This document shows positions 15,869 through 27,605 of a DNA stretch of 64,000 bases, piece after piece. The first letter of the stretch is position 1. Each line of letters opens with the position of its first letter. Below the pieces are notes generated by a model that saw only the letters and a program-made list of their open reading frames with translations, made no database searches and was not told the origin of the DNA. Source of the stretch: Pseudomonas sp. GM74 (GTDB taxonomy: Bacteria > Pseudomonadota > Gammaproteobacteria > Pseudomonadales > Pseudomonadaceae); assembly GCF_000282455.1 (NCBI RefSeq), contig NZ_AKJG01000041.1, forward strand, positions 230,899 through 294,898, in the 5' to 3' direction. The position numbers and the translations under genes are program-made.

Positions 15869-17775
15869 ATCAGGTCGTGAACAACGGCGCGCGAATCGAG
15901 CTGTTAAGCCCGCGACTGGCGAACCAGATTGCCGCGGGTGAGGTGGTCGAGCGCCCGGCTTCGGTGATCAAGGAGCTGCTGGAAAACAGCCTGGACTCCG
16001 GTGCCAAACGCATCGACGTCGATGTGGAGCAGGGCGGCGTCAAATTGCTGCGGGTGCGCGACGATGGCAGCGGCATTTCCGCCGATGACCTGCCGCTGGC
16101 CCTGGCCCGTCACGCCACCAGCAAGATCCGCAACCTGGAGGACCTCGAACAGGTCATGAGCCTGGGGTTTCGCGGCGAGGCCCTGGCATCGATCAGCTCC
16201 GTAGCGCGCCTGACCCTGACCTCCCGCACCCGCGACGCCGATCAGGCCTGGCAGGTCGAGACCGAGGGCCGAGACATGGCGCCCCGCGTGCAGCCTGCGG
16301 CCCACCCGGTGGGCACTTCGGTGGAAGTGCGCGACCTGTTCTTCAACACGCCGGCGCGGCGCAAGTTTCTCAAGACCGAAAAAACCGAATTCGATCACCT
16401 GCAAGAAGTGATCAGGCGCCTGGCCCTGGCGCGCTTCGATGTGGCGTTCCATCTGCGCCACAATGGCAAGACCATCCTCAGCCTGCACGAAGCCCATGAT
16501 GATGCGGCCCGTGCCCGGCGCGTGGCGGCGATCTGCGGTCCGGGTTTCCTGGAGCAGGCACTGCCGATCGAAATCGAGCGCAACGGTCTGCATCTATGGG
16601 GTTGGGTCGGCTTGCCGACCTTCAACCGCAGCCAGGCCGATTTGCAGTATTTCTTCGTCAATGGCCGTGCCGTGCGCGACAAACTGGTGGCCCACGCGGT
16701 GCGCCAGGCCTATCGCGACGTGCTGTTCAACGGTCGGCACCCGACCTTCGTGCTGTTTTTCGAAGTCGACCCGACCGGCGTCGACGTCAACGTGCACCCG
16801 ACCAAGCACGAAGTGCGCTTCCGTGAAGGGCGCATGGTTCACGATTTCCTCTACGGCACCTTGCACCGCGCCTTGGGCGATGTGCGCCCCGACGATCAAC
16901 TGGCGGCGCCGGTCGCCACGGCCATCGTCCGGCCTACCGGCCTCGAAGCCGGTGAATTCGGGCCCCAGGGCGAAATGCGCCTGGCCGCCAATGCGTTGCT
17001 GGAACAGCCCCAGGCTCAGCCGTCGTTCAATGCGCCGGCGGGTTCGGGCGCTGGCGCGGGTTATCAGTATCAATACACGCCGCGTCCGCAGTCCGGTGTG
17101 CCTGTCGCCGAAGCTCAGGCCGCCTATCGCGAGTTTTTTGCGCCGCTGCCCGAGGCCAATGCCGTCGCGCTGCCGGCCGGGCAGGACGACATCCCGCCGC
17201 TCGGATATGCGCTGGCACAACTCAAGGGCATCTACATTCTTTCGGAAAATGCCCAGGGCCTGGTGCTGGTGGACATGCACGCCGCCCACGAGCGGATCAT
17301 GTATGAGCGTTTGAAGGTGGCGATGGCCAGCGAAGGCCTGAGCGGCCAGCCGTTGCTGGTGCCGGAGTCCCTGGCCGTCAGTCAGCGTGAAGCCGATTGC
17401 GCCGAGGAGCATGTCGCCTGGTTCCAGCGCCTGGGCTTTGAATTGCAGCGTCTGGGCCCGGAAACCCTGGCGATCCGGCAGATTCCGGCACTGCTCAAGC
17501 AGGCCGAGGCCAACCGGCTGGTCGCCGACGTCCTGGCTGATCTGATGGAGTTCGGCACCAGCGACCGTATTCAGGCGCACCTGAACGAATTGCTCGGGAC
17601 CATGGCCTGCCACGGCGCGGTTCGTGCGAATCGGCGCCTGGCCTTGCCGGAAATGAACGGCCTGCTGCGTGACATGGAAAACACCGAGCGCAGCGGTCAA
17701 TGCAACCATGGCCGACCGACCTGGACCCAACTGGGACTGGACGATCTGGACAAACTGTTCTTGCGCGGTCGTTGA
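15865..17775 (+). CDS. mutL: DNA mismatch repair protein MutL
   Basis: 636 residues coupling MutS mismatch recognition to strand removal. The N-terminal GHKL ATPase has E40-N41 in [17 protein letters not shown] (66-71) and [10 protein letters not shown]. The C-terminal dimerisation domain contains [12 protein letters not shown] (470-481), which fits the D-x-HA-x2-E-x4-E endonuclease motif found in MutL proteins of bacteria lacking MutH. ATG overlaps the amiB stop (ATGA), and the stop overlaps the miaA start (TGATG). Confidence 0.97.
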   Translation: MNQVVNNGARIELLSPRLANQIAAGEVVERPASVIKELLENSLDSGAKRIDVDVEQGGVKLLRVRDDGSGISADDLPLALARHATSKIRNLEDLEQVMSLGFRGEALASISSVARLTLTSRTRDADQAWQVETEGRDMAPRVQPAAHPVGTSVEVRDLFFNTPARRKFLKTEKTEFDHLQEVIRRLALARFDVAFHLRHNGKTILSLHEAHDDAARARRVAAICGPGFLEQALPIEIERNGLHLWGWVGLPTFNRSQADLQYFFVNGRAVRDKLVAHAVRQAYRDVLFNGRHPTFVLFFEVDPTGVDVNVHPTKHEVRFREGRMVHDFLYGTLHRALGDVRPDDQLAAPVATAIVRPTGLEAGEFGPQGEMRLAANALLEQPQAQPSFNAPAGSGAGAGYQYQYTPRPQSGVPVAEAQAAYREFFAPLPEANAVALPAGQDDIPPLGYALAQLKGIYILSENAQGLVLVDMHAAHERIMYERLKVAMASEGLSGQPLLVPESLAVSQREADCAEEHVAWFQRLGFELQRLGPETLAIRQIPALLKQAEANRLVADVLADLMEFGTSDRIQAHLNELLGTMACHGAVRANRRLALPEMNGLLRDMENTERSGQCNHGRPTWTQLGLDDLDKLFLRGR

Positions 17776-18746
17776 TGAGCCAGTTCCCACCTGCGATTTT
17801 CCTGATGGGCCCGACCGCCGCCGGCAAGACCGACCTGGCCATCGAACTCACCAGGGTCCTGCCTTGCGAGTTGATCAGTGTCGATTCGGCGCTGGTCTAC
17901 CGTGGCATGGACATCGGCACCGCCAAGCCTTCCAAAGAGCTGCTGGCGCAATATCCGCACCGTCTGATCGATATTCTCGACCCGGTCGAGAGCTATTCGG
18001 CCGCGGATTTCCGCCGTGACGCCCTGCAAGCCATGGCCGATATCACCGCGCGCGGAAAAATTCCGCTGCTGGTGGGCGGTACCATGCTCTATTACAAGGC
18101 TTTGGTCGAAGGTCTGGCGGATATGCCGGCCGCCGATCCCGAGGTCCGCGCGCAAATCGAAGAAGAGGCTACACGCCTTGGCTGGCAAGCCTTGCACGAA
18201 CAATTGGCGGTGATCGACCCGGAGTCCGCGGCGCGAATACATCCGAACGATCCCCAGCGATTGAGTCGAGCGCTGGAAGTTTATCGTGTCAGCGGTCAAA
18301 GCATGACCGCCCTGCGTTTGCAACAATCTGTGCAAAGTGCTGAAGCAGCCGCTTCGGGACTGCAACAATTGCCCTATACTGTCGCGAACTTGGCCATTGC
18401 TCCGGCAAATCGCCAGGTACTGCACGAGCGAATTAAACAAAGATTCACTTTAATGTTGGAACAGGGATTCATTGACGAGGTCGTAGCCCTGCGTAATAGA
18501 GGTGACCTGCATGCCGGGTTGCCGTCTATACGTGCAGTAGGCTACCGCCAAGTCTGGGACTACCTGGATGGCAAACTGACGTCAGCCGAGATGCAGGAGC
18601 GTGGAATCATTGCCACGCGCCAATTGGCGAAACGCCAGTTCACCTGGCTGCGCAGTTGGACTGATCTGCATTGGCTGGACAGTCTCGATTGCGACAATCT
18701 GCCGCGCGCCTTGAAATACCTCGGGGCCATCTCCATATTGAGCTGA
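17775..18746 (+). CDS. miaA: tRNA dimethylallyltransferase
   Basis: 323-residue enzyme that prenylates A37 of UNN-reading tRNAs. P-loop GPTAAGKT (12-19), [18 protein letters not shown] and the [10 protein letters not shown] substrate loop are intact. The gene begins on the last base of the mutL stop. It lies upstream of hfq, the conserved gamma-proteobacterial order. Confidence 0.97.
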   Translation: MSQFPPAIFLMGPTAAGKTDLAIELTRVLPCELISVDSALVYRGMDIGTAKPSKELLAQYPHRLIDILDPVESYSAADFRRDALQAMADITARGKIPLLVGGTMLYYKALVEGLADMPAADPEVRAQIEEEATRLGWQALHEQLAVIDPESAARIHPNDPQRLSRALEVYRVSGQSMTALRLQQSVQSAEAAASGLQQLPYTVANLAIAPANRQVLHERIKQRFTLMLEQGFIDEVVALRNRGDLHAGLPSIRAVGYRQVWDYLDGKLTSAEMQERGIIATRQLAKRQFTWLRSWTDLHWLDSLDCDNLPRALKYLGAISILS

Positions 18747-18839
18747 GTCCTTGCAATTGCCGTCTATCCTTGGGGGTGTGGCGGCCAAAGCCATCTGATT
18801 ACCTATTTTTTATATTGAATCCTTAAAGGAGTGCGGCAC

Positions 18840-19100
18840 ATGTCAAAAGGGCATTCGCTACAAGACCCTTACTTGAATACTTTACGTAAAGAGAAAGTTG
18901 GGGTGTCCATCTACCTGGTCAACGGTATCAAGCTGCAAGGCACGATCGAGTCTTTCGACCAGTTCGTTATCCTGCTGAAAAACACCGTAAGCCAGATGGT
19001 CTACAAACACGCGATCTCTACAGTGGTGCCGGTTCGTCCAATTCGTCTGCCTAGCGCAACCGAATCCGAAGCAGGTGACGCTGAGCCAGGTAACGCCTGA
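18840..19100 (+). CDS. hfq: RNA chaperone Hfq
   Basis: 86-residue ring-forming RNA chaperone for sRNA-mRNA pairing and, in Pseudomonas, catabolite control with Crc. The Sm1 region ([16 protein letters not shown]) and Sm2 signature YKHAIS are present; the C-terminal tail is short (about 15 residues), as in Pseudomonas. ATG at 18840 ([10 protein letters not shown]) follows AAAGGAG; an in-frame ATG nine bases earlier is less well placed. hflX starts 12 bases downstream. Confidence 0.98.
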   Translation: MSKGHSLQDPYLNTLRKEKVGVSIYLVNGIKLQGTIESFDQFVILLKNTVSQMVYKHAISTVVPVRPIRLPSATESEAGDAEPGNA

Positions 19101-19112
19101 TAGGAGTCTCCT

Positions 19113-20414
19113 TTGTTCTTTGAGCGCCACGGTGGTGGTGAGCGAGTAATCCTCGTTCACTTGGATGGACAGGACCCTGAGGCGCGCGAAGATCCGCAGG
19201 AGTTTCAGGAATTGGCTAATTCGGCGGGTGCCGAGACCGTCGCGTTTTTTAACGTGCCGCGTCATCGGCCAACCGCCAAGACCCTGATTGGCAGTGGCAA
19301 GGTCGAGGAACTGCGCGACCTGGTCAAAGCCGAACAGGCCGATCTGGTGATTTTCAATCACATCCTCACGCCCAGTCAGGAACGTAACCTCGAACGTGTT
19401 TTCGAGTGTCGCGTGATCGACCGTACCGGTCTGATTCTCGATATTTTCGCCCAGCGCGCTCGTACCCATGAAGGCAAGCTCCAGGTCGAACTGGCCCAGC
19501 TTGACCACATGAGCACCCGGCTGGTTCGTGGCTGGACTCACCTTGAGCGCCAAGGTGGCGGTATCGGTATGCGTGGCCCGGGTGAAACCCAGCTGGAAAC
19601 CGACCGCCGTTTGCTGCGGGTTCGCCTGCGGCAGATCAAGGGTCGGCTGGAGAAAGTGCGCAGCCAGCGTGAACAGTCGCGCCGTGGCCGATCGCGTGCG
19701 GATATTCCTACCGTGTCGCTGGTGGGGTACACCAACGCCGGCAAGTCCACGCTCTTCAATAACGTGACGAAATCCGACGTCTACGCAGCTGACCAATTGT
19801 TTGCCACGCTGGACCCGACCCTGCGTCGTCTGGATATAGACGATCTGGGGCCGATTGTCCTGGCGGACACTGTGGGTTTCATTCGCCACTTGCCCCACAA
19901 GCTGGTCGAAGCATTTCGGTCTACCCTCGAAGAGTCGAGCAACTCCGATCTGTTGTTGCACGTGATCGATGCGGCCGAACCCGATCGCATGTTGCAGATC
20001 GAGCAGGTAATGGTGGTGCTCGGCGAGATTGGTGCTCAGGACTTGCCGATCCTCGAGGTCTATAACAAACTCGATTTGCTTGAAGGCGTTGAGCCACAAA
20101 TCCAGCGCGACGAAAACGGCAAGCCCCAACGGGTCTGGCTGTCGGCACGTGATGGCAGTGGTCTGGAATTGCTTGAACAAGCCATTGCCGAGTTACTGGG
20201 CAGTGATTTGTTTGTCGGTACCTTGCGCTTGCCGCAACGATTCGCTCGACTGCGTGCGCAGTTCTTCGAACTCGGTGCGGTGCAGAAAGAAGAACACGAC
20301 GAAGAAGGCATCAGTTTGCTGGCCGTTCGTTTGCCCCGGGTCGAGTTGAATCGACTGGTAAGCCGCGAGGGATTGCAGCCGATGGAATTCATCGAGCAAC
20401 ACACTTTGCAATAA
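19113..20414 (+). CDS. hflX: Ribosome-associated GTPase HflX
   Basis: 433 residues; splits and rescues stalled ribosomes, notably on heat stress. N-terminal nucleotide-binding HflX domain (GSGKVEELRDLV), central coiled linker (RGPGETQLETDRR), then the GTPase with GYTNAGKSTLFN, DTVGFIRHLPH and NKLDLL. The start is TTG at 19113 (MFFERHGGGERV), preceded by TAGGAGTCTCC; the same N-terminus is usual in Pseudomonas. The rare start may keep its level low relative to hfq. Confidence 0.95.
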   Translation: MFFERHGGGERVILVHLDGQDPEAREDPQEFQELANSAGAETVAFFNVPRHRPTAKTLIGSGKVEELRDLVKAEQADLVIFNHILTPSQERNLERVFECRVIDRTGLILDIFAQRARTHEGKLQVELAQLDHMSTRLVRGWTHLERQGGGIGMRGPGETQLETDRRLLRVRLRQIKGRLEKVRSQREQSRRGRSRADIPTVSLVGYTNAGKSTLFNNVTKSDVYAADQLFATLDPTLRRLDIDDLGPIVLADTVGFIRHLPHKLVEAFRSTLEESSNSDLLLHVIDAAEPDRMLQIEQVMVVLGEIGAQDLPILEVYNKLDLLEGVEPQIQRDENGKPQRVWLSARDGSGLELLEQAIAELLGSDLFVGTLRLPQRFARLRAQFFELGAVQKEEHDEEGISLLAVRLPRVELNRLVSREGLQPMEFIEQHTLQ

Positions 20415-20510
20415 AAGCCTGAGAAAGCGGTTGTGCCGTGGTGACAGGCATTCTGTAGCATTGGTCGGCGCGCCGTGGGTGCGTCTTTGCTTTATCAGAT
20501 GGAGAGCGCT

Positions 20511-21686
20511 ATGGCTTGGAATGAGCCGGGTGGCAACTCGAATAATCAGGATCCTTGGGGTGGCAAACGTCGTAACAACGGCGACCGCAAGGGGCCACCG
20601 GATCTCGACGAGGCCTTCCGAAAGCTGCAGGAAAGCCTGAACGGTTTGTTCGGTGGCGGTAAGAAACGTGGTGGCGACGACGGCGGTGGTCCGGGCAAGA
20701 GTGGCGGCTTTGGCGGCCTGCTCGGCATCGGCCTGGTCGTGCTGGCCGCCGTTTGGCTGTACAGCGCGGTTTATGTCGTCGACGAGCAGGAGCAGGCAGT
20801 GGTGCTTCGCTTCGGCAAGTACTACGAAACCGTGGGTCCGGGCCTGAACATCTACTTCCCGCCGATCGACAAGAAGTACATGGAAAACGTCACGCGTGAG
20901 CGTGCGTACACCAAGCAGGGCCAGATGCTGACTGAAGACGAGAACATCGTCGAAGTGCCGCTGACCGTGCAGTACAAGATCAGCAACCTGCAGGACTTCG
21001 TGCTGAGCGTCGATCAGCCGGAAATCAGCCTGCAGCACGCGACCGACAGCGCCTTGCGCCATGTGGTGGGTTCCACCGCGATGGACCAGGTACTGACCGA
21101 AGGTCGTGAGTTGATGGCCAGCGAGATCAAGGAGCGTCTGCAACGCTTCATGGACACCTATCGCACCGGTATCACCGTTACCCAGGTCAACGTTCAGAGC
21201 GCAGCGGCACCGCGCGAAGTCCAGGAAGCCTTCGATGACGTGATCCGCGCCCGGGAAGACGAGCAGCGCTCGCGTAACCAGGCCGAAACCTATGCCAACG
21301 GTGTCGTGCCGGAAGCTCGTGGTCAGGCCCAGCGCATCCTTGAGGATGCCAATGGTTACCGTGACGAGACCGTCTCGCGCGCCAAGGGTGAGGCCGATCG
21401 CTTCACCAAGCTGGTCGCCGAGTACCGCAAGGCCCCTGAAGTCACCCGCCAGCGTCTGTACCTGGACACCATGCAGGAAGTCTTCAGCAACACCAGCAAG
21501 GTCCTCGTGACCGGCAACAAGAACGGCCAGAGCAATCTGCTGTACCTGCCGCTGGACAAGATGGTCGAAAGTGGTCGCGGCACCAGCACCCAGGTGAGCA
21601 GTGCGGCAGCCACCAGCAATGAAGCGAATGCGCGTGCGGCAGCTGATCTGCAGCAACAGCCAGCACGTACCAGGGAGAGTCGCTGA
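20511..21686 (+). CDS. hflK: Membrane protease modulator HflK
   Basis: 391-residue SPFH/band-7 protein that with HflC caps the FtsH protease at the inner membrane. A Gly/Asn-rich N-terminal cytoplasmic tail (1-75) precedes one membrane segment (about 76-95, LLGIGLVVLAAVWLY), then the SPFH domain and a long coiled coil (about 240-330). ATG at 20511 (MAWNEPGG) follows GGAGAG. Its stop overlaps the hflC start. Confidence 0.96.
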   Translation: MAWNEPGGNSNNQDPWGGKRRNNGDRKGPPDLDEAFRKLQESLNGLFGGGKKRGGDDGGGPGKSGGFGGLLGIGLVVLAAVWLYSAVYVVDEQEQAVVLRFGKYYETVGPGLNIYFPPIDKKYMENVTRERAYTKQGQMLTEDENIVEVPLTVQYKISNLQDFVLSVDQPEISLQHATDSALRHVVGSTAMDQVLTEGRELMASEIKERLQRFMDTYRTGITVTQVNVQSAAAPREVQEAFDDVIRAREDEQRSRNQAETYANGVVPEARGQAQRILEDANGYRDETVSRAKGEADRFTKLVAEYRKAPEVTRQRLYLDTMQEVFSNTSKVLVTGNKNGQSNLLYLPLDKMVESGRGTSTQVSSAAATSNEANARAAADLQQQPARTRESR

Positions 21687-22555
21687 TGAGCAATAAATCG
21701 CTGATCGCCCTTATTGTCGGCGTCGTCGTGGCGATCGCTGCCTGGAACTGCTTCTACATCGTGGCTCAGACCGAGCGTGCGGTGTTGCTGCAGTTCGGTC
21801 GCGTGGTCCAGACCGATGTTCAGCCAGGCCTGCATGTGAAAGTGCCTTACGTTAACCAGGTGCGTAAATTCGACGCACGCCTGATGACGCTGGATGCACC
21901 GACACAACGCTTCCTGACGCTGGAAAAGAAAGCCGTGATGGTCGATGCCTACGCCAAGTGGCGCGTGAAGGACGCAGAGCGTTACTACACCGCGACTTCC
22001 GGCCTCAAGCAGATCGCCGACGAGCGTCTGTCCCGTCGTCTGGAATCGGGTCTGCGTGACCAGTTCGGTAAGCGCACCCTGCACGAAGTGGTGTCGGGTG
22101 AACGTGATGCGCTGATGGCGGATATCACGGCCTCGCTGAACAAGATGGCCGAGAAAGAGCTGGGAATCGAAGTGGTCGATGTTCGGGTCAAGACCATCGA
22201 CCTGCCCAAAGAAGTGAACCGCAGCGTGTTCGAACGTATGAGCACCGAGCGTGAGCGTGAAGCTCGCGAGCACCGCGCCAAGGGTAACGAGCTGGCCGAA
22301 GGCATCCGTGCCGACGCCGATCGTCAACGCCGCGTGCTGCTGGCTGAAGCCTATCGTGAATCCGAAGAGGTTCGCGGTGACGGCGATGCCCAGGCCGCTG
22401 CGATCTACTCCAAGGCCTACGGTCAGGATCAGGAGTTCTACGCGTTCTACCGTAGCCTGCGCGCCTACCGTGAAAGCTTCGCGAACAAATCCGACGTCAT
22501 GGTCCTCGACCCAAGCAGCGACTTCTTCCACTACCTGGAAAAAGCCAAGCCTTGA
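21686..22555 (+). CDS. hflC: Membrane protease modulator HflC
   Basis: 289-residue partner of HflK with the same layout: N-terminal membrane segment (about 5-24), SPFH domain (QTERAVLLQFGRVV), and a helical C-terminal half (ERMSTEREREAREHRAKGNE). ATG overlaps the hflK stop (TGATG), so the two are translationally coupled. Confidence 0.96.
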   Translation: MSNKSLIALIVGVVVAIAAWNCFYIVAQTERAVLLQFGRVVQTDVQPGLHVKVPYVNQVRKFDARLMTLDAPTQRFLTLEKKAVMVDAYAKWRVKDAERYYTATSGLKQIADERLSRRLESGLRDQFGKRTLHEVVSGERDALMADITASLNKMAEKELGIEVVDVRVKTIDLPKEVNRSVFERMSTEREREAREHRAKGNELAEGIRADADRQRRVLLAEAYRESEEVRGDGDAQAAAIYSKAYGQDQEFYAFYRSLRAYRESFANKSDVMVLDPSSDFFHYLEKAKP

Positions 22556-22642
22556 TACGGCGTTGACCTGATTTGTCCCCCCGCCGGGCGGCTAAAACCT
22601 CTGGCGGGGTGATCCTTTGGGAAAACGTGTGTATGATGCGGC

Positions 22643-22666
22643 AGCCGGGAAATTCCCGGCTTTTTT
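22643..22666 (+). terminator. Terminator of the hflKC operon
   Basis: Stem AGCCGGGAA/TTCCCGGCT followed by six T, 88 bases after hflC. The 313-base gap 22556-22868 otherwise holds no convincing gene; the promoter for hisZ must lie between here and 22868. Confidence 0.85.
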
Positions 22667-22868
22667 GCGTCTGCATGTTTGATTGCTGTTTTAAAGCAGA
22701 TGCCGGGCCGATTGGCTCGACGGTTTTTCGAGGAAAGTGGTTGGCGAAGCCGGTAGAAGGGCTTTTCGCTCCGTCGCTCATGCGCGTGGTTTGTGCACAA
22801 GCTGATCATTTTCTGCTTCACTCAAGGCTCGCCGACAGGCTGGTCGCCCGGAGATAGGGGAAGGCGTA

Positions 22869-24056
22869 ATGGCAACGGTAGACCGCTGGCTTCTGCCAGA
22901 TGGCATCGAAGAAGTACTGCCACCGGAAGCTGCGCGTATTGAAGTCGCGCGTCGTCAGGTGTTGGATCTGTTCCAGAGCTGGGGTTACGAGTTTGTCGTG
23001 ACTCCCCATATCGAGTACCTGGAATCCCTGCTGACCGGCGCGGGCCAGGACCTGGATCTGCGCACCTTCAAGGTCATCGACCCGCAATCGGGCCGTCAGA
23101 TGGGTTTTCGTGCCGACATCACGCCGCAAGTGGCGCGCATCGATGCACACACCCTGCGTCGTGAAGGCCCGAGCCGCCTGTGCTATGCCGGTAGTGTCCT
23201 GCACGCTCAACCTCGCGCCTTGTCGTCCTCGCGCAGCCCGATTCAACTGGGTGCCGAGTTGTACGGCGACGGCAGTCCGAGCAGCGACGTCGAAGTCATC
23301 AGCCTGATGCTGGCCATGCTGCAACTGGCCGATGTGCCGGATGTGCACATGGACCTCGGCCATGTCGGTATCTACCGTGGCCTGGCCCGCGCGGCCGGTT
23401 TGTCCGGTGAAGTCGAGCAGCAGTTGTTCGATGCCTTGCAACGCAAGGCGATCGACGAGGTCATTACCTTGACCGAAGGCTTGCCTGCCGATCTGTCGGG
23501 CATGCTGCGGGCGTTGGTCGACCTGTGTGGCGGTCGTGAAGTATTGAGCGCTGCCCGCGAGCGTCTGGCCAAGGCGCCGGCCCCTGTTCTGGCGGCGCTG
23601 GACGACTTGCTGGCGATTGCCGAGCGGCTGTCCGTGCGTTTCCCGGAGTTGCCGCTGTATTTCGACCTGGGCGAGCTGCGTGGCTACCACTACCACACCG
23701 GTGTGGTGTTCGCCGTGTTCGTGCCGGGCGTTGGCCAGTCCATTGCCCAGGGCGGTCGTTACGACGACATCGGCGCCGACTTCGGTCGCGCCCGTCCGGC
23801 AACCGGCTTCTCTACCGATTTGAAAACCCTGGTGACCCTGGGGCGTGCTGAGATCGAGCTACCGTCTGGCGGTATCTGGATGCCTGACAGTACGGATGCG
23901 GCACTCTGGCAGCAGGTTTGCCAGTTGCGCAGTGAGGGTCAGCGTGTCGTTCAGGCTTTGCCTGGGCAACCTTTGGCCGCCGCCCGTGAAGCGGACTGCG
24001 ACCGGCAATTGATTCAGCAGAACGGGCTTTGGCAAGTATCGCCACTGGCTTCTTGA
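22869..24056 (+). CDS. hisZ: ATP phosphoribosyltransferase regulatory subunit HisZ
   Basis: 395 residues, a paralogue of histidyl-tRNA synthetase lacking the C-terminal anticodon domain; it activates the short form of HisG in histidine biosynthesis. The catalytic-core-like fold is clear ([26 protein letters not shown]). ATG at 22869 follows GGGGAAGG. Lies 54 bases before purA. Confidence 0.94.
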   Translation: MATVDRWLLPDGIEEVLPPEAARIEVARRQVLDLFQSWGYEFVVTPHIEYLESLLTGAGQDLDLRTFKVIDPQSGRQMGFRADITPQVARIDAHTLRREGPSRLCYAGSVLHAQPRALSSSRSPIQLGAELYGDGSPSSDVEVISLMLAMLQLADVPDVHMDLGHVGIYRGLARAAGLSGEVEQQLFDALQRKAIDEVITLTEGLPADLSGMLRALVDLCGGREVLSAARERLAKAPAPVLAALDDLLAIAERLSVRFPELPLYFDLGELRGYHYHTGVVFAVFVPGVGQSIAQGGRYDDIGADFGRARPATGFSTDLKTLVTLGRAEIELPSGGIWMPDSTDAALWQQVCQLRSEGQRVVQALPGQPLAAAREADCDRQLIQQNGLWQVSPLAS

Positions 24057-25400
<1,344 letters not shown>

Positions 25401-25419
25401 TAAGTCGTTGATGTAAAAC

Positions 25420-25447
25420 ACAAAGGCCCCTTAATTGGGGCCTTTGT
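25420..25447 (+). terminator. Terminator after purA
   Basis: Eleven-base stem ACAAAGGCCCC/GGGGCCTTTGT around TTAATT, 19 bases after the stop. Confidence 0.88.
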
Positions 25448-25550
25448 CGTTTATGCCTGTCGGACGGCATGACCTTTGCTGTGAACATTAAAAAAAGCAT
25501 TGCTTCCGGCGTGCTATCAATTTAATGGCGCCAAAGCAGAGGGATTTCAG

Positions 25551-27485
25551 ATGTCGGCCGTTCTCTCGTTGTTACAAAGCCGTTTGTTGCGGCCCGTGTT
25601 CGTTACCCTTGGTATCGCCCTTTTGGTGCAGGTGCTGGTAGCTGTTGCTCTGACCCGGAGCACGGTGACCGCGCTGGAGGCCGATCTGGGCATGCGCCTG
25701 GGGGCGGACAGTCAAAAGCTTTCCGCTGAGCTTGAGCAGGCTGGGCGCGAAGTCACATCCAGTCTGGATAGCCTCTCCACCAGTACGCGTCAGCGCCTCA
25801 CGGCTGGTTTGTCCTCGCGTCTTGAGCAAGAGCAGGCGCAATTGCGTTCAACCCTGGAAAAGGACCTGAAGGACTCCGCCAGCGATATGGCGCAGCTTCT
25901 GGCCTCCGTTGCGCCCCGCGCCATGTGGGACAACGACGTTCCGACACTTTCCGAATTCGCCCGCCGGGCCCAGCGCAATCCCAATGTGCTGTTCGTGGTG
26001 TATGACGACGCCACAGGCCAGCACTTGACGCGCTACCTCAATCGGGAAAACCCGATCAACAAGGCGCTGCTGGAAAAAGGCCAGGGCGAGCGTGCACTGG
26101 ACAAGGTGCTGGATGCGGCAAAGAACGATCCGTCGGTGTTCTACATCGAGGCCCCGATCAATCCTAACGGCGTAGAAATCGGCAAGGTCCTGATGGGCGT
26201 CTCGACTGCTTCGGTGGAGACTGATCTGGCGGCCCTCGACAAGCGCTTCTCGGCGTTGATCGCCAGCAGCGATCAACTGGTGGGTGACAGCCTCAAAGGC
26301 GCGGCCGCCGACAGCGCAACGGCCATGCGCTCGCGTCTGCAGTCGGCGCAATCCACCGCTGCTGAAATGAAGGCCAATACCACCAGCACCGTGCAGGAAG
26401 CTGCTACCACATTGCGCTGGCGCATCGGCGTGTGTCTGGCGGTGGTGGGTTTCGGTGTCCTGCTGTTGTTGGCGGTGGTGCTCGGTCGCCGAGTGGTCAA
26501 TCGCCTGAAAATGCTGATCGTTGCCATGGATGACCTGGCGGCGGGCGAGGGCGATCTGACCAAGCGTGTGCAGATCAACAGCAAGGATGAAATCGGCGAC
26601 ATGGCCTCGGCGGTCAATCGCTTTGTGGATAAGTTGCAGCCGATCGTGCGTGAGGCAGGCGATGTGGCCCAGCGTACCGGCGTGGAAATCGGTGCCATGA
26701 CCTTGCGCAACGCCGGTGCGGATGCGGCGGCGGGCATGCAGCGTGATGAGGTGGCGGAGAGTTTGCGCGCGCTGTCGCAAATGGCTGATGAAGCCCAGTC
26801 GGAAAGCCATGCCATGCAGGCGGCGTTGAAGCAGGTGGTGGATATTCGTCAGGCGACTGACGAAAACACCCGGACTTCGGCGAAAGTCGGCAGCCTGATT
26901 GAGGAGCTGGCGGGTCAGGTCAATACTGGCGCCCAGGTGATCGAGCGCCTGGCGCAGCAAAGTGAGCAGATTGAGGTGGTGCTGACGGTGATTCACGGGA
27001 TTGCCGAACAGACCAACCTGCTGGCGCTGAACGCGGCGATTGAAGCGGCGCGTGCCGGCGAGACCGGGCGCGGGTTTGCCGTGGTGGCTGACGAGGTGCG
27101 GGCGCTGGCGAGCAAGACGCAAAGCTCCACCGGCGATATTCAGGCGCACATCGTGGCGTTGCAGCAGGGCGCGCGTGAGGCGGTGGCGGCGATTGGTCAG
27201 GCCGGGCGCCAGGCGAACGAAGGCTTGCTGGTGCTGCGTGACAGTGCGCGTTTGCAGCAGTCGGTGCAGGCATCGGTCGAGCAGGTCCATGCGGCGATCG
27301 GTCTGGCCACCCAGGCGGCGGCGCATCAGGCGCAGGGCGCGCAGGCGGTGCGGGGGCGGGTCCAGACCATTCATGCCCAGGCCGAGAAAGCGGCGCAGGC
27401 TGTCGTGGAGACCACGGCGAGCGGTAAGGTGCTCGATGGTCTGGCGGCGCAGTTGAAGGCGAGTCTGGGACAGTTCAGGGCTTGA
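25551..27485 (+). CDS. Methyl-accepting chemotaxis protein
   Basis: 644-residue transmembrane receptor. First membrane helix about 15-36, a periplasmic region of about 250 residues (contains [14 protein letters not shown] and [12 protein letters not shown], a small-PAS/Cache-like look), second helix about 290-313, HAMP (about 314-365) and a long signalling coiled coil whose hairpin tip is [19 protein letters not shown] near 485-503. ATG at 25551 follows GAGGG. The ligand cannot be told from sequence. A related receptor follows purA in P. putida. Confidence 0.92.
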   Translation: MSAVLSLLQSRLLRPVFVTLGIALLVQVLVAVALTRSTVTALEADLGMRLGADSQKLSAELEQAGREVTSSLDSLSTSTRQRLTAGLSSRLEQEQAQLRSTLEKDLKDSASDMAQLLASVAPRAMWDNDVPTLSEFARRAQRNPNVLFVVYDDATGQHLTRYLNRENPINKALLEKGQGERALDKVLDAAKNDPSVFYIEAPINPNGVEIGKVLMGVSTASVETDLAALDKRFSALIASSDQLVGDSLKGAAADSATAMRSRLQSAQSTAAEMKANTTSTVQEAATTLRWRIGVCLAVVGFGVLLLLAVVLGRRVVNRLKMLIVAMDDLAAGEGDLTKRVQINSKDEIGDMASAVNRFVDKLQPIVREAGDVAQRTGVEIGAMTLRNAGADAAAGMQRDEVAESLRALSQMADEAQSESHAMQAALKQVVDIRQATDENTRTSAKVGSLIEELAGQVNTGAQVIERLAQQSEQIEVVLTVIHGIAEQTNLLALNAAIEAARAGETGRGFAVVADEVRALASKTQSSTGDIQAHIVALQQGAREAVAAIGQAGRQANEGLLVLRDSARLQQSVQASVEQVHAAIGLATQAAAHQAQGAQAVRGRVQTIHAQAEKAAQAVVETTASGKVLDGLAAQLKASLGQFRA

Positions 27486-27506
27486 TTGGTTGTTGGTACC
27501 GGCCTC

Positions 27507-27598
27507 TTCGCGAGCAAGCCCGCTCCCACAGTGGTCCTCTGTCGAACACAAATATGATGTTCACAAAGGGCCAATGTGGGAGCGGGCTTGCTCGCGAA
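27507..27598. repeat. REPIN-type inverted repeat
   Basis: 24-base arms TTCGCGAGCAAGCCCG.../...CGGGCTTGCTCGCGAA at the two ends of a 92-base unit, filling the gap between the convergent chemoreceptor and iron permease genes. Confidence 0.9.
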
Positions 27599-27605
27599 TA
27601 CGGTT

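Noticed and set aside
22573..22857. 94-codon frame between hflC and hisZ
   Set aside because: Spans the terminator hairpin, cysteine-rich with no domain, and unlike the DUF2065 protein expected there.
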